Positions 1 through 10,958 are shown, counted from the stretch's first letter. The stretch is DNA of 40,534 nt from Xanthomonas sp. Leaf148 (GCF_001423585.1 NZ_LMOP01000003.1:1-40534), one strand, 5' to 3'. Notes: generated by a model not told the origin, from the sequence alone. Made by a program: numbers and translations.

Positions 1-1531
1 GAGGCTTCGATGCCGGACATGGTCTGGACCACCTTGCCGACCACTTCGCCACCTTGCACTGCCACGCTGGCGGCGCCGATGGCGAGCTGGTTGGCCTGGC
101 GTGCACCCTCGGCGTTCTGCTTGACGGTGGAGGTGAGCTCTTCCATCGAGGCGGCGGTTTCTTCCAGGTTGGCCGCTTGCTGCTCGGTACGCTGCGACAG
201 ATCCTGGTTGCCGGCGGCGATCTCGCTGGCGGCGCCCTTGATCGAGATGGCCGAGGTCTTGATGCTGCCGACGATCTCGGCCAACTGGGTTGCGGTGGCA
301 TTGGCGTCGTCGCGCATCTGCGCGAACACGCCACGGAACTCGCCGCTCATGCGTGCGGTGAGGTCGCCGGCGGCAATCGCCTGCAGCAGGCCGGACAGCG
401 ATTGCAGGTTGCCATCGGCGGTGGACATCAAGGTGTTGAGGCTTTCCACCATCACGCGGAAATCGTATTGGAATCGCTCGGCATCGCCACGTGCACTGAA
501 GTCGCCGTTGGCGGCGGACTGCGCCAGTTGCTTGATCTCGGCGTTCATCGCAGACAGGCTTTGTTTGACCTGGCGTATCGCGGCGGTGATGTTGGCTTTC
601 TCGCCCGGCAGGTCCGGCATGTCTTCGCTCAAGTCGCCGATGGCATAGCGTTCCACCAGACGGATTGTCTCCATTTTGACCTTGATATGGCCGGCAACCA
701 ATTCGTTTGTGTCCCTGGCCATGCGGCCGAAGTCGCCGGGAAACGCATCGGTATCCATACGGAAGCTGATTTGCCCTTCGTCGTGGCGCTTGGCCATGTC
801 GGTTTGCGCGGCGATCAGGCTGCGCAACTGCTGTTGCATTTTGCTCATTGCCTTGAGCAGGCGAGCGCTTTCGTCGGCTGGGTCAGGCTACGGGTGATCA
901 TCAGGCCCAACGCGCCACTGAGCAACACCACCAACACGGTGCCGGCCACGAGTAGCTTGCTCGAATCGTCCATCGACTGCAGCGCGGCCGCCGAGGCATC
1001 GGTGGCAAGTTTGTCCTGCAGCGCAATGTTCTCGGTAATCTTGTCCTGCCATGCTTGCACGCGTGGTGAAGCCTTGCTCAGCAGTAGTGCCTGCGCCTGC
1101 TGCACCTGATTGGCCTTGATCAGCTGCATCACCTCATCGACAGTTGGCCGTGCGACGCCACGCCGTGCATCGATTTCATTGCCAAGGGCGCGCTCCTGCG
1201 GCGAAGAATGCATTGCGCGCAGCTTCTCGCGGGCCTTTGTGTAGGTCTCCCGGTTGAGCAGGATGGTCTCTGCATAGCGCTTGCTCTGCTCGGCGCTATT
1301 AGGCAATACCAGGTTGCGCATCTGCATCGAGATGATGTAGTTGGCATTCAACATATCGTTCGATAATCGGATCTTGATCATCTTCTGGTGCACGATGTCG
1401 TCCACCAATGCATGCGCCGAACTCAGGCCGCGATAGCCGATGAAGGCGATGATGCCGGATAGCACGATCAACACCGCGAATGCGGCCGCCAGGCGTGGGC
1501 CGACGTTGTAGCGTTGCAGAAGTGCGTTCAT
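1..1531 (-). pseudogene. MCP gene A, frameshifted and cut by the window edge
   Basis: This is a methyl-accepting chemotaxis protein whose reading frame is broken. The 5' half (845-1531) encodes 228 residues: a short cytoplasmic start (MNALLQRYNVG), TM1 at about 14-32, a periplasmic four-helix-bundle-like sensor, and TM2 ending in MITRSLTQP. It then shifts frame and stops. From about 870 down to 1 another frame continues with HAMP-like units and the signalling domain ([24 protein letters not shown]) and leaves the window before the hairpin tip. Compared with the copy at 3496-3571, 76 bp are missing between about 874 and 875, so the first HAMP helix is lost and the frame moves. No ribosome-binding site is obvious before the ATG at 1531. 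A sigma-28-like promoter lies at 1608-1634. As read, no full receptor can be made. A sequencing or assembly error in these near-identical repeats is the main alternative. Confidence 0.85.
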
Positions 1532-1607
1532 ACCGATTTCCAGGAATGTGAGCGAAGGTGCTACGTCGAGAGCGGGCCGTGACAGTTGCCATGACCTTGC
1601 TAACGCA

Positions 1608-1634
1608 GTAGCGGCGCGGAGACGTCGAAGCTGA
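1608..1634 (-). promoter_or_regulatory. Sigma-28-like promoter of MCP gene A
   Basis: On the minus strand the sequence reads TCAG, 15 bases, GCCGCTAC. The FliA consensus is TAAA-N15-GCCGATAA. It ends 76 bases before the ATG. The same TCAG-N15-GCCG arrangement precedes gene B, and the 40 bases upstream (1631-1670) are also alike, including a T tract. The match is weaker than those before motC or the STAS gene. Confidence 0.5.
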
Positions 1635-1905
1635 ATGCCTATATGCAGAAAAAAGCATAACTGCGGTCACGAATGTGAACTGACAGGACAGTAAGTGTCT
1701 TGCCAAGTCGCCAATACGGATCCAGACGAGCTCCGATGGCTGTCATCACCAAGCGAGCCCTGCCGGAGTGCTTGCTGTAGCTGGAAAATTGCAATGTCTT
1801 GCGGATGACGCGCAGTTGTCTTGTCGATCATTGAATGTGCTTTAAGACGCATCGTCATGACACTGCGTGGCGAGACGTTTTGATCCGGCCCCGAAGTGCC
1901 GGGCA

Positions 1906-1939
1906 TAAAAAAAGCCGCGCCCATTGAGGGGGCGCGGCT
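1906..1939 (-). terminator. Rho-independent terminator after MCP gene B
   Basis: On the minus strand a 10-bp perfect stem, AGCCGCGCCC (loop of 7) GGGCGCGGCT, is followed by seven T residues. It begins 46 bases after the stop codon at 1986. Confidence 0.88.
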
Positions 1940-1985
1940 GCATGACGGACTGGGCGGCAACGCTGCCAGCGTTGCCGCCGCTGGC

Positions 1986-3677
1986 TCAGAACTCCTGCCA
2001 GCTGGTGTCGTTGCTGGAGGCGGTGACCACCGCGCGTGGCTTGGATGCCGGCGTACGCCCGGCTGCAGCCACTTTCGCTTTAATCGCCGAACTCACTACT
2101 GGCCGCGACGGCACAGCGCGCACGGCCGGGGCCGCGTAGGTCGCGTCGGTCTTGAACACCGCAACCGCCTCGGTCAGGCCCACCGCCTGTTCTTCCAGCG
2201 CACGCGCGGCAGCGGTGGCTTCTTCCACCAGGGCTGCGTTTTGCTGGGTGGTTTCGTCCATCTGGGTGATGGTCTGGTTGACCTGCTCGATGCCGGCCGA
2301 CTGTTCCTGCGAGGCGGCGGATATTTCTCCCATGATGTCGGTGACGCGTTGCACGCTGGAGACAACTTCGCTCATGGTCTTGCCGGCGGTGTGCACCAGC
2401 GCGGAGCCTTCGGCGACGCGCTGCACGGAATCGTCGATGAGGTCCTTGATCTCCTTGGCCGCACCCGACGAACGCTGGGCCAGCGTGCGCACTTCCGAGG
2501 CCACCACCGCAAACCCGCGGCCCTGCTCACCGGCACGTGCCGCTTCCACCGCTGCATTCAAGGCCAGGATATTGGTCTGGAAGGCGATGCCGTCGATGAC
2601 GCTGATGATGTCGGCGATCTTCTTGGACGAGGCTTCGATGCCGGACATGGTCTGGACGACCTTGCCGACCACTTCGCCACCTTGCACCGCCACGCTGGCG
2701 GCGCCGATGGCGAGCTGGTTGGCTTGGCGCGCACCCTCGGCGTTTTGCTTGACGGTGGAGGTGAGTTCTTCCATCGAGGCAGCGGTTTCTTCCAGATTGG
2801 CCGCTTGCTGCTCGGTGCGCTGCGACAGGTCCTGGTTGCCGGCGGCGATTTCGCTGGCGGCGCCCTTGATCGAGATGGCCGAGGTCTTGATGCTGCCGAC
2901 GATTTCGGCCAACTGGGTGGCGGTGGCATTGGCGTCGTCGCGCATCTGCGCGAACACGCCGCGGAACTCGCCACTCATGCGTGCGGTGAGGTCGCCGGCG
3001 GCGATCGACTGCAGCAGGCCGGACAGCGATTGCAGGTTGCCATCGGCGGTGGACATCAAGGTGTTGAGGCTTTCCACCATCACGCGGAAATCGTATTGGA
3101 AGCGCTCGGCGTCGCCACGGGCACTGAAGTCGCCATTGGCGGCGGACTGCGCCAGCTGTTTGATCTCGCCGTTCATCGCGCCCAGGTTGGCCTTGACCTG
3201 TGACATGGTGTCGGTGAACACGGCCTTTTCGCCGGGCAGCTTGCTCATGTCGTCGCTGAGGTCGCCGATGGCATAGCGCCCCATGATGCGGGCCAGATCG
3301 GTCTGCACGGCCACGTGCGAGGCCACCAGCAGATTGGTGTCGTTGGCCATGCGGCCGTAGTCGCCCGGGAAGGCGGATGCATCGATGCGGAAGCTGATCT
3401 GGCCATCGTCGTGGCGCTTGGCCATGTCGGTTTGCGCGGCGATCAGGCTGCGCAACTGCTGTTGCATTTTGCTCATTGCCTTGAGCAGGCGAGCGCTTTC
3501 GTCATTTGCCTGGGTATCGACGTCGTTATCGAGCTTGCCGCCGGCAATCGACTCGGCGGCGCGGGTGGCGCGGCTGAGCGGCTGGGTCAGGCTACGGGTG
3601 ATCATCAGGCCCAACGCGCCACTGAGCAACACCACCAACACGGTGCCGGCCACGAGTAGCTTGCTCGAATCGTCCAT
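1986..3677 (-). CDS. MCP gene B, 3' part: TM2, HAMP units and signalling domain
   Basis: This 563-residue frame begins at an ATG that is internal in gene A ([11 protein letters not shown]), so it starts with a TM2 segment and has no sensor. It then has a canonical HAMP ([20 protein letters not shown]), further HAMP-like GD(L/F)(S/T)xR units, the methylation helix ([20 protein letters not shown]), the conserved hairpin tip ([22 protein letters not shown]) and a tail ending SWQEF, a CheR-docking-type WxxF pentapeptide. No ribosome-binding site precedes 3677. Its first 271 bases or so (about 3403-3676) look like an A-type TM2-HAMP segment inserted into what was one gene running from 4506 to 1986. 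It could be expressed only by internal initiation or frameshifting; it is probably half of a broken receptor gene. Confidence 0.75.
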   Translation of the reverse strand: MDDSSKLLVAGTVLVVLLSGALGLMITRSLTQPLSRATRAAESIAGGKLDNDVDTQANDESARLLKAMSKMQQQLRSLIAAQTDMAKRHDDGQISFRIDASAFPGDYGRMANDTNLLVASHVAVQTDLARIMGRYAIGDLSDDMSKLPGEKAVFTDTMSQVKANLGAMNGEIKQLAQSAANGDFSARGDAERFQYDFRVMVESLNTLMSTADGNLQSLSGLLQSIAAGDLTARMSGEFRGVFAQMRDDANATATQLAEIVGSIKTSAISIKGAASEIAAGNQDLSQRTEQQAANLEETAASMEELTSTVKQNAEGARQANQLAIGAASVAVQGGEVVGKVVQTMSGIEASSKKIADIISVIDGIAFQTNILALNAAVEAARAGEQGRGFAVVASEVRTLAQRSSGAAKEIKDLIDDSVQRVAEGSALVHTAGKTMSEVVSSVQRVTDIMGEISAASQEQSAGIEQVNQTITQMDETTQQNAALVEEATAAARALEEQAVGLTEAVAVFKTDATYAAPAVRAVPSRPVVSSAIKAKVAAAGRTPASKPRAVVTASSNDTSWQEF

Positions 3678-4506
3678 CGTCGTGGCGCTTGGCCATGTCG
3701 GTTTGCGCGGCGATCAGGCTGCGCAACTGCTGTTGCATTTTGCTCATTGCCTTGAGCAGGCGAGCGCTTTCGTCATTTGCCTGGGTATCGACGTCGTTAT
3801 CCAGCTTGCCGCCGGCGATGGATTCAGCAGCGCGAGTGGCGCGGCTGAGCGGTTGGGTCAGGCTGCGGGTGATGGCAAACGCCAGCAGGCTACTGATCAG
3901 CAGCACCGCCACGCCTCCACCAATCAACTGGGCCTTGCCGCGGTTCATCGCGGCGACGGCCTGCTCGTAGCTATGCTGGGTCTGTTTTTCCTGTAGTGCG
4001 ACGTTGTCGTCAATCTTTGCCTGCCAGGCGAGCATGGCAGGCCGTGCTTTTTCGACCATCAGCATCTGCGCTTCGTCGTTTTTGTTTTGCATTGCCAGGG
4101 CAATGATCTGGTCGTTCAGACCTCTGGCAACCGTGCGCGCCGCGTCGATCTCGTCGCGCAACTTGCGCCCGGCGACGGAGGCTGGAAAAGCTTCCAGCGC
4201 CTTGCGTTCGTGTGTATACAGTTCACGCTTTTGCTTGACATTCTCTGCGGCTTGGTCATTGAGTTCCTGACTGGTGACCATGGCCAGCGTCCCCATCGCA
4301 ATGAAGATGTCGGCATTGGCCGAGCGCATATTGTTGCTGAGTCGAATCTTGATCATGTTGTTCTTGACGATGGAATCCAGTTGCGCGCGTGCTTGGATCA
4401 TCGTGCTAAAGCCGGAGGCGACCAGCAGGCCGGACAGCAGAATCAGGATCCCAAAGGCCACGCCCAACCGGCGACCGACGTTGTACCGTTGCAAGAATGC
4501 GTTCAT
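3592..4506 (-). pseudogene. MCP gene B, 5' part: sensor, HAMP, then frameshift
   Basis: This 304-residue fragment (from MNAFLQRYNVGRRLGVAFG) has TM1 at about 13-31, a periplasmic four-helix-bundle-like sensor, TM2 (GGGVAVLLISSLLAFAITRS), and a complete first HAMP down to MAKRHDDG. It then runs out of frame into a copy of the gene A TM2 code (3592-3677) and stops. Removing the 271 bp between the two copies of CCATCGTCGTGGCGCTTGG (3403 and 3674) would join it in frame to the downstream part and give a normal MCP. An ATG at 4575 would add 23 residues, but MNAFLQ matches the start of gene A and is preferred. A promoter candidate lies at 4595-4621. Confidence 0.75.
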
Positions 4507-4594
4507 TGACAGGGTTCCGAAGGCGTGCGTGGCAGGAAATGTTGCTTGCGACGCAAGCCATGACGATCTCGCCATACCCTTGCCGCTATGCGAG

Positions 4595-4621
4595 ATAACG
4601 GCTCAGGTATCTAAGGTCTGA
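4595..4621 (-). promoter_or_regulatory. Sigma-28-like promoter of MCP gene B
   Basis: The minus strand reads TCAG, 15 bases, GCCGTTAT, about 89 bases before the ATG at 4506. The 40 bases starting at its -35 (4618-4657) match those of gene A, including a run of T residues, so the promoter was duplicated together with the gene. Confidence 0.55.
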
Positions 4622-5292
4622 ATGACGGCTATGCGAAAAAAATATGACCGCAGTCACGCAGACGAAAAAAAAGACATTATTTGACTGTCTCATTCCGTTA
4701 GAGACATTTTAATCAGTGATAAATGCCCGCGTCCCATGCTGTAAGCGGGCTAGACCGTTGATTTGTATATGCTGTCTGCGATGTCTCGTGTTTGTCTCTG
4801 GCCTGACCTGTCATGTCCGGTGACACTGAGGGCGGCGCGATTTGCGCTATGCGCTTACCGGTGGACGCTTGCCACCCGTTGCGCTCAGCCGTGCGGCACG
4901 CGCGGCCGTTGGTCAGTCGCGACAAGGCCCTGACTTACGTCCTAAAGCTGGCCGCGATGCGTATACGCATCCGTTCAAGCGCGGATAGCGCGTGCTGCAG
5001 TATCGATGCGTGGTGCTGAGGTGGGGCATGCCGTGCGGGACATCGAGCGCAAGCTGGACCAAGCGCAAATCTGTGCGTGCGAATGCATTGATCGCATGGG
5101 TACTTCAAGCGATTTTTAGGGACGATCAGGTCCTAGCCCCGGTGTGCGAAGGGTCGCACTGAAAAAATGCTGTGCGTTAGCGCAAAGCTCTAACGAATGC
5201 AGCTGGCCGATCAAGGGCGAGAGCACGCATCAATCGGATCTGAGACTGAATCGTCCAACTGCACTGAGACAGAGGCCAGCGCACAGAACCAA

Positions 5293-5324
5293 TAAAAAAG
5301 CCGCGCTCCCGAAAGAGCGCGGCT
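5293..5324 (-). terminator. Rho-independent terminator after MCP gene D
   Basis: On the minus strand AGCCGCGCTC (loop of 6) GAGCGCGGCT forms a 10-bp perfect stem, followed by six T residues. It lies about 37 bases after the stop codon. It is nearly the same element as the terminator of gene B. Confidence 0.9.
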
Positions 5325-5361
5325 TCGACAGCATCGGCCGCCATGCGACCGATCACGTGGT

Positions 5362-7632
5362 TTAGAACTCTGCCCAGTCCGATTCGTTGGACGGTGCCGA
5401 CGCCACGGCGGCGCGCGCGGCGGGCCTTGTAGCAGACGGCTTGCCAAGCGTCTTGGTAGCTGGCTTGCCTGGCGCGGTTGGGCGTTTGGCGGCGAGTTGG
5501 TGCACGACCGGGGTGGCGCGGGTCTGGGATTCCAGTTCGGCCGACAGACGGAACAGCGCTACCGCTTCGGTGAGCTGCTGCGCCTGATCTTCCATCGAGC
5601 GTGCGGCAGCGGTGGCTTCTTCCACCAGCGCAGCGTTCTGCTGAGTGGCTTCGTCCATGTGGGTGACGGTCTGGTTGACCTGCTCGATGCCGGCCGACTG
5701 TTCCTGCGAGGCGGCGGAGATCTCGCTCATGATGTCGGTCACGCGCTGCACCGAGGAGACGATCTCGCTCATGGTGGTGCCGGCCTGATGCACCAGTGCC
5801 GAGCCTTCAGCCACCTTGCTGACCGAGTCGTCGATCAGGCTCTTGATTTCCTTGGCGGCGCCGGCCGAGCGCTGCGCCAGCGTGCGTACTTCCGAGGCGA
5901 CCACCGCAAAACCACGGCCTTGCTCACCGGCACGTGCGGCTTCCACCGCGGCATTCAACGCCAGGATATTGGTCTGGAAGGCGATGCCATCGATGACGCT
6001 GATGATCTCGGCGATCTTCTTGGACGAAGTCTCGATGCCGGACATGGTGGTGACCACCTGGCCGACCACGCTGCCGCCATGCGACGCCACGCCGGCGGCG
6101 CCGATCGCCAGCTGATTTGCCTGGCGTGCGTGTTCGGCGTTCTGCTTGACGGTAGAGGTGAGTTCTTCCATCGAGGCGGCGGTTTCTTCGAGATTGGCCG
6201 CTTGCTGCTCGGTACGCTGCGACAGGTCCTGATTGCCCGCAGCAATCTCGCCGGCGGCGGTATTGATGGTCAGGGTGGAGTGCTTGATGCGGCCGACGAT
6301 ATCGGTCAAGCGTTGTGTGGTGGCATTGGCATCGTCACGCAGGCGCGCGAACACGCCGTGGAATTCGCCGTCCATGCGTGCGGTCAGGTCGCCATCGGCC
6401 ACCGCGCCGAGCAGCTGCGACAGCTTGCCCAGGTTGCGATCGCTGACTTCCATCATCGAGTTCAAGTCCGCCACCATCACCGCAAAGTCGTACTTGAAGC
6501 GCGCTGCATCGCCGCGGGCGCTGAAGTCACCCGCCGCTGCCGCCTGCGCCAACTGCTTGATCTCGGTGTTGATCGACAACAGGCTGGCCTTGGCCGCATC
6601 CATCGCTTCGTGCAGGATCGCGCGGCTTGCCGGTAACCGGCGTGCGTCCTGGGTCAGGTCGCCCTGTGCGTACTGGTTGAGGATGCGCACCGAGTCGGTG
6701 ATGGCGTCCAGGTGTTCGAAAATCATCGTGTTGATGCCGCCGGCCAGGGTGCCGTAGACGCCGGGGAAATCTTCCGGCATGCGGTGGGTGATGTCTTCGG
6801 CCGCATGCAGGTGCGACATGCGTGCGGTCTCGTCGGAGAAGCGGCGCAGCATCTGGGTCATGCGGCCGGTGGACTCGAGCATCTGGCCGATTTCGTCGTT
6901 GCTGGTCTTGCTGACCTGCACGCTCAGATCGCCGCGCGACACCGCCTGGATGGCGCCCAGTGCTTTGGATAACGGGTTGGTGATGCTGCGTGCGATCAAC
7001 CAGCCGAAGGTGATCGACAGCGCGGCCATCAACAAGGTGCCCAGCAGCAGCACCGCGCTGGTGAACTTGAACGAGGTGGCGCTGGCCGCGACCATGTCGC
7101 TCAGCGCCTTGGACTGCTGCGCATACATCTTGTCGACCGATGCGAACAGTTCCTTGCGGATCTCGCCGGACTGCTTGCGCGAAAATTCCATCGCCGCAGC
7201 GCGGTCGGGGTCTGCGTACAACGTCCGCAGCTTCACGTTGGCGGCGAAGTAGCGCGTGCTGGCATCGGCCAGCTTGGCGTATTCGGCTTTTAGCGCAGAA
7301 TCCGGCCCGATCTTGGCGTCCAGCGTCTTTTGCGTTTCCGCATACTTGGCCTGGATTTCGTCCATGCGCTTGAAGAAATACGCATAGCGTTCCGGGTCGT
7401 CCAGATTGACGAACTGGCCCACTTCATAGACGCGGAATTCGCCGGCGAAGCCACGTAGCTCCGACAACTTGCTCAGCACCGGCACCACATCCTCGTTGAT
7501 GAGTGCGGTCTGCTGCTGCATCTGCTTCATGCGCGAAAAGCCCAAACCACCGAGCAGGGCGGTGAGCACGGCACTGAGGCAGAACGCAAACATCAGCTTG
7601 CGGCGAATGGGCCAATCGTTGAACTTGTTCAT
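5362..7632 (-). CDS. Methyl-accepting chemotaxis protein D
   Basis: This is a transmembrane chemoreceptor of about 756 residues. It has TM1 (about 11-31), a periplasmic helical sensor of about 155 residues that begins [22 protein letters not shown], and TM2 (about 188-212). A canonical HAMP ([22 protein letters not shown]) is followed by several HAMP-like units ([43 protein letters not shown]). The signalling domain has the E. coli-like methylation helix and the tip [22 protein letters not shown]. The flexible tail ends in DWAEF, a WxxF-type CheR-docking pentapeptide. The start at 7632 (MNKFNDWP) lies 7 bases after GGAG; the ATG at 7635 adds one Met and has shorter spacing. The gene has its own sigma-28 promoter and terminator, so it is probably monocistronic. 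The ligand is not predictable. Confidence 0.95.
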   Translation of the reverse strand: MNKFNDWPIRRKLMFAFCLSAVLTALLGGLGFSRMKQMQQQTALINEDVVPVLSKLSELRGFAGEFRVYEVGQFVNLDDPERYAYFFKRMDEIQAKYAETQKTLDAKIGPDSALKAEYAKLADASTRYFAANVKLRTLYADPDRAAAMEFSRKQSGEIRKELFASVDKMYAQQSKALSDMVAASATSFKFTSAVLLLGTLLMAALSITFGWLIARSITNPLSKALGAIQAVSRGDLSVQVSKTSNDEIGQMLESTGRMTQMLRRFSDETARMSHLHAAEDITHRMPEDFPGVYGTLAGGINTMIFEHLDAITDSVRILNQYAQGDLTQDARRLPASRAILHEAMDAAKASLLSINTEIKQLAQAAAAGDFSARGDAARFKYDFAVMVADLNSMMEVSDRNLGKLSQLLGAVADGDLTARMDGEFHGVFARLRDDANATTQRLTDIVGRIKHSTLTINTAAGEIAAGNQDLSQRTEQQAANLEETAASMEELTSTVKQNAEHARQANQLAIGAAGVASHGGSVVGQVVTTMSGIETSSKKIAEIISVIDGIAFQTNILALNAAVEAARAGEQGRGFAVVASEVRTLAQRSAGAAKEIKSLIDDSVSKVAEGSALVHQAGTTMSEIVSSVQRVTDIMSEISAASQEQSAGIEQVNQTVTHMDEATQQNAALVEEATAAARSMEDQAQQLTEAVALFRLSAELESQTRATPVVHQLAAKRPTAPGKPATKTLGKPSATRPAARAAVASAPSNESDWAEF

Positions 7633-7674
7633 CATGTAACTCCGGGGCGTAGCATTGCGCTGCTGTCTTGCACG

Positions 7675-7701
7675 CTAGCGGCCCGGAGCGATGATTCTTT
7701 A
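7675..7701 (-). promoter_or_regulatory. Sigma-28 promoter of MCP D
   Basis: The minus strand reads TAAA, 15 bases, GCCGCTAG, which fits the FliA consensus TAAA-N15-GCCGATAA in all but two positions. It ends 42 bases before the start codon. Confidence 0.75.
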
Positions 7702-7789
7702 TCTCTGAACGATGAGCCAGACTGTTCCAGGCCCGGCTATATGCGCGACTTCACCTGGAAAACATGCCGATCGTCCAATATCGTTCGCA

Positions 7790-7816
7790 CAACGACAGCA
7801 TCCGATGCCGTCGTTG
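7790..7816 (-). terminator. Hairpin after MCP E, possible terminator
   Basis: CAACGAC-A-GCAT (loop CCG) ATGC-C-GTCGTTG forms a stem of 11 pairs with one mismatch. It begins 19 bases after the stop of the gene ending at 7835. No T run follows, so it may act as a 3' stabiliser rather than a true terminator. Confidence 0.4.
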
Positions 7817-7834
7817 CGGCGGTGCAGATACCGC

Positions 7835-10183
7835 TTAAAAGTCCTGCCATTGGCTGTCGTTACCGAGCGCAACCGTGGGCGCGCTCACCGATGCGCGGCG
7901 CACGGGTGTTGCCGGTTTCGGCGCGATGGACGTCGGCTTGGCCGGGCGTGCCAACGCGGCGACCTGGGGCGCATCAGCAAGCGTGAAACGTGCGACCGCC
8001 TGCGCCAGCTGTCCGGCCTGATCTTCCATCGTGCGTGCGGCCGCGGTGGCTTCTTCCACCAATGCGGCGTTTTGCTGGGTGGCCTCGTCCATCTGGGTGA
8101 TGGTGCGATTGACTTGCTCGATGCCGGACGATTGTTCCTGCGAGGCCGCGGCAATCTCACCCATGATGTCGGTGACGCGCTGCACGCTGGCGACGATGTC
8201 GGCCATGGTGGTGCCAGCCTGGTGAACCAGCTGCGAGCCCTCGGCCACCTTGCTGACCGAATCGTCGATGAGGTGCTTGATCTCCTTCGCTGCACCGGCC
8301 GAACGCTGCGCCAAGGTGCGTACTTCCGAGGCAACAACTGCAAAGCCACGACCCTGCTCGCCAGCACGCGCCGCTTCCACCGCCGCATTCAACGCCAAAA
8401 TATTGGTCTGGAAGGCGATACCATCGATGACCGAGATGATCTCGGCGATCTTTTTCGACGACACTTCGATGCCGGACATGGTGGTGACCACCTGCGCCAC
8501 CACCGCGCCGCCCTGCGAAGCGACGCCGCCCGCACCGATGGCGAGTTGATTGGCCTGGCGCGCGCTTTCGGCATTTTGTTTGACGGTGGAGGTGAGCTCT
8601 TCCATCGAGGCGGCGGTTTCTTCCAGGTTGGCCGCCTGTTGTTCGGTACGCTGCGACAGATCGCTATTGCCGGCGGCGATTTCGCTGGAGGCGGTATGGA
8701 TGCTGCCGGCGGCCTGCTGGATGCGTCCGATCACCTGCGCCAGCGCTTCGGCGGTGCTGTTGGCATCGTCGCGCATGGTGGCGAACACGCCGTGGAAATC
8801 GCCGTGCATGCGTGTGCTCAGGTCGCCCTCGGCCAGGGCGCTCAGTAGACGCGATACCTCACTGATGCTCACTGCGTTGGCATCGAGCAGTGCATTGAGT
8901 TGTTGCGCAAGCTGCAGGAAAAAGCCTTGTTTTCCGGTGCTGTCGATGCGCTTGGACAGATCGCCCGCCGCAGCGCTGCGCACCACATCGGCCACATCCA
9001 CTTCCGCCCGCGCTTCGGCGGTGCGGTCGCGCCATTCGCAGACAAAGCCCAGATGCGCGCCACGCTCGTCGCGGATCGCCGACACGTTCTGCGTGATGCA
9101 GGTGGCGCGGTACTGCACTTCGCGTTGCGCTGCGCCCTGGCGGTCGAGACGCTGGTAGATTTCCGCGTCCTGCGTATTGCCCACTTCCAGCAGCGAGACC
9201 GGTTGCCCGACCAGGTTGGCGGTGCGATTGAACGCCGGCGCGCAGGCCTGGATATCGTCTGCATAGGTGTGCAGCAAAGACTGCAGCGCGGTGTTGGTGT
9301 AGATGATGGTCAGGTCCGGGTCGGCGATGTACATGCCGGTGGATGCGTTATCCAGTGCAGTGCGAATGCGCAGGTTTTCTGCGGCGATGCTGCGCTCGCG
9401 CTCCAGGCGTTCGCGCAGGTCGCGCTGCATGCGCGACAGTGCCGCCATCAGGCTGCGCGTATGTTTTGCCGCAACCGGAATCGGCTGGTCCAGGCGGCCC
9501 TCGGCAATGTGTTGCGCGGCGGCCATGGCCAGCTGCGGCTCGCCGCCCAGCAGGCCGAACACCGAGCGCAGAATCCAGCCGGCGGCCAGCGCCAGGCAGA
9601 CGAATGCAAGCACGACGGCGCCGCCTTGCTGCCACATCACGCGCTGGCTGTACTGCTCGGCCTGGCTGCGGTTGGCCTCGTTCAAGGCCAGGATGCGCTC
9701 GCTGATCGCGCCCATGCGGGTTTCGAGCTGGCCGAACTTGTCGGTGAAGTCGCGGTACGCCGCAGCGCTGTCGGCATGGGTTTCGGCCAGCGTCGTGACC
9801 TGTTCGGCGGAGGCGATGTAAGCCTGCAGCGCGGGTGCCACCGCTTCCAGCTCGCTACGCAGTGCGGGGTCCAGCGGCAGCTTGCGGTTGGCTTGCACTG
9901 CATCGCGAAATTCGCCGGCATGTTCGCCCAGCGATACACGCGCGGCGGCAATGCCGGCATCGTCCTTGTGCGATGCGGCGAGCAGCCCGGCGGTGACGTC
10001 GCCGCGCAAGGCGTCGTGCATCATGTCGGCCTGCATGTGGTTACGCAGCGCATCGGAAGAGATCACCTGCGCGGCGATGGCTTCCAGCAGCCCGCGCTGA
10101 CCGTTGTAGCCCACACCGCCCAGGGCCAGCAGCGCCAGTGCAGCCACCAGCACCAGAGCGCCCAACATATGCATGATCTTCAT
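7835..10183 (-). CDS. Methyl-accepting chemotaxis protein E with cytoplasmic PAS-like domain
   Basis: This chemoreceptor has 782 residues from the ATG at 10183 ([16 protein letters not shown]). TM1 is at about 6-25. A helical periplasmic sensor of about 165 residues follows, then TM2 ([16 protein letters not shown]), a divergent HAMP ([11 protein letters not shown]), and a coiled coil ([23 protein letters not shown]). That coil leads into a PAS-like domain ([24 protein letters not shown] to [12 protein letters not shown]). After it come HAMP-like units ([27 protein letters not shown]) and the signalling domain; the C-terminus is SQWQDF. A longer frame from 10285 overlaps the upstream gene and lacks support. 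The start is 13 bases after the stop of the OMP-like gene, with no strong ribosome-binding site, so translation may be coupled. The sensor and PAS ligands are unknown. Confidence 0.93.
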   Translation of the reverse strand: MKIMHMLGALVLVAALALLALGGVGYNGQRGLLEAIAAQVISSDALRNHMQADMMHDALRGDVTAGLLAASHKDDAGIAAARVSLGEHAGEFRDAVQANRKLPLDPALRSELEAVAPALQAYIASAEQVTTLAETHADSAAAYRDFTDKFGQLETRMGAISERILALNEANRSQAEQYSQRVMWQQGGAVVLAFVCLALAAGWILRSVFGLLGGEPQLAMAAAQHIAEGRLDQPIPVAAKHTRSLMAALSRMQRDLRERLERERSIAAENLRIRTALDNASTGMYIADPDLTIIYTNTALQSLLHTYADDIQACAPAFNRTANLVGQPVSLLEVGNTQDAEIYQRLDRQGAAQREVQYRATCITQNVSAIRDERGAHLGFVCEWRDRTAEARAEVDVADVVRSAAAGDLSKRIDSTGKQGFFLQLAQQLNALLDANAVSISEVSRLLSALAEGDLSTRMHGDFHGVFATMRDDANSTAEALAQVIGRIQQAAGSIHTASSEIAAGNSDLSQRTEQQAANLEETAASMEELTSTVKQNAESARQANQLAIGAGGVASQGGAVVAQVVTTMSGIEVSSKKIAEIISVIDGIAFQTNILALNAAVEAARAGEQGRGFAVVASEVRTLAQRSAGAAKEIKHLIDDSVSKVAEGSQLVHQAGTTMADIVASVQRVTDIMGEIAAASQEQSSGIEQVNRTITQMDEATQQNAALVEEATAAARTMEDQAGQLAQAVARFTLADAPQVAALARPAKPTSIAPKPATPVRRASVSAPTVALGNDSQWQDF

Positions 10184-10196
10184 TACGCGGTCCGTG

Positions 10197-10958
10197 TCAG
10201 AAGCGGAAAGACAGACCGACGCCGAGGGCGTGGTCGGGTGAGCGGTCGTTGAGGCCGCGGCTGTACACCGCGTCCAGTTGCACATCGTTGTTCAATAGCC
10301 AGGCCGAGCCGACATCGAGCAGTGCCACACTGCCGCCATCGTCGCTCTTGGCGATCTGCGGCAATGCCACTTCGACGAAGGAGCGCACGCGATCGTTCCA
10401 GGCTTTGCCCAGTACCGCACCCAAGATGCCTGCGGTGTAGCGATGGCCGTCGCCGTCGTCGTCCCAGATCACGCCGGGCATCACGCCGGCAGAGATGCTG
10501 TCGCTGAGATCCCATTCGGCCACCAGCCGGAACGACGGACGCGCCCCGTGACCACGCAGGGCCTGTGCGCCACTGGGCAGATCCACATGCAGCAGCCAGG
10601 CGAGCGAGGTCTTGCCACTGTCGGAGCTGGCCAGATGATGTTTGATGCCGAGCGAGACGTCGGACATACCGCTGATGTTGGATTCGCCGGGCAGGTCGAT
10701 GTGCTGCCAGCCGTCGGTTTCCAGCCGCAATTCCCAGGTCTGGCCGAGCCCGTAGCGGAACAGCGTCGGTGTGGAATAGCCATCGACGGAGGCATCGCGC
10801 TCCCACGCAGCGCTGGTTTCCACCTGCAGCCGATGGTTGCCGACGGTGAGGCTGGACTCGACGAAATCGGGTCGATCGGTCGCGATGGGGTCTTCGGCGC
10901 GGGCATGGCCAGCGACGCACAACAGCACAAGACAGCTGGCGAGAATAGATGACTTCAT
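10197..10958 (-). CDS. Outer-membrane-type protein, MetA-pathway/phenol-degradation transporter-like
   Basis: This 253-residue protein has a clear signal peptide ([21 protein letters not shown], cleavage before EDP). A mature chain starts [27 protein letters not shown] and ends GVGLSFRF, with a terminal Phe as in outer-membrane beta-barrels. The DRPDF start, the alternating amphipathic strands ([34 protein letters not shown]) and the length recall the family annotated as 'putative MetA-pathway of phenol degradation' transporters; this is by resemblance only. The start at 10958 follows an AGGGG ribosome-binding site; a longer frame to 11057 has no signal peptide at its start. A strong sigma-28 promoter match lies at 11079-11105, and MCP E starts 13 bases after its stop. 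An OMP that is co-transcribed with a receptor suggests that it admits or presents the receptor's ligand. Confidence 0.8.
   Translation of the reverse strand: MKSSILASCLVLLCVAGHARAEDPIATDRPDFVESSLTVGNHRLQVETSAAWERDASVDGYSTPTLFRYGLGQTWELRLETDGWQHIDLPGESNISGMSDVSLGIKHHLASSDSGKTSLAWLLHVDLPSGAQALRGHGARPSFRLVAEWDLSDSISAGVMPGVIWDDDGDGHRYTAGILGAVLGKAWNDRVRSFVEVALPQIAKSDDGGSVALLDVGSAWLLNNDVQLDAVYSRGLNDRSPDHALGVGLSFRF

Larger units (their letters stand above)
1532..1985. other. Intergenic stretch between MCP genes A and B
   Basis: No gene is supported here. It holds the promoter of gene A (1608-1634), a T-rich stretch upstream of it shared with gene B, and the terminator of gene B (1906-1939). The ORFs that cross it have no codon or motif support. 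Confidence 0.7.
4507..5361. other. Intergenic stretch between MCP genes B and D
   Basis: These 855 bases hold the gene B promoter at one end and the terminator of the next MCP (5293-5324) at the other. I see no gene in the middle part (about 4660-5290). The ORFs there are short, lack ribosome-binding sites and resemble no family I know. Confidence 0.6.

Noticed and set aside
1896..3203. Long open frames on the plus strand opposite the MCP genes (also 5497-6636, 7712-8848, 12232-13575, 14289-15614, 17692-19344, 20454-21989)
   Set aside because: They recur opposite the same conserved MCP segments with His/Gly/Arg-rich translations and have no ribosome-binding sites. They are shadows of the biased codon use on the coding strand.
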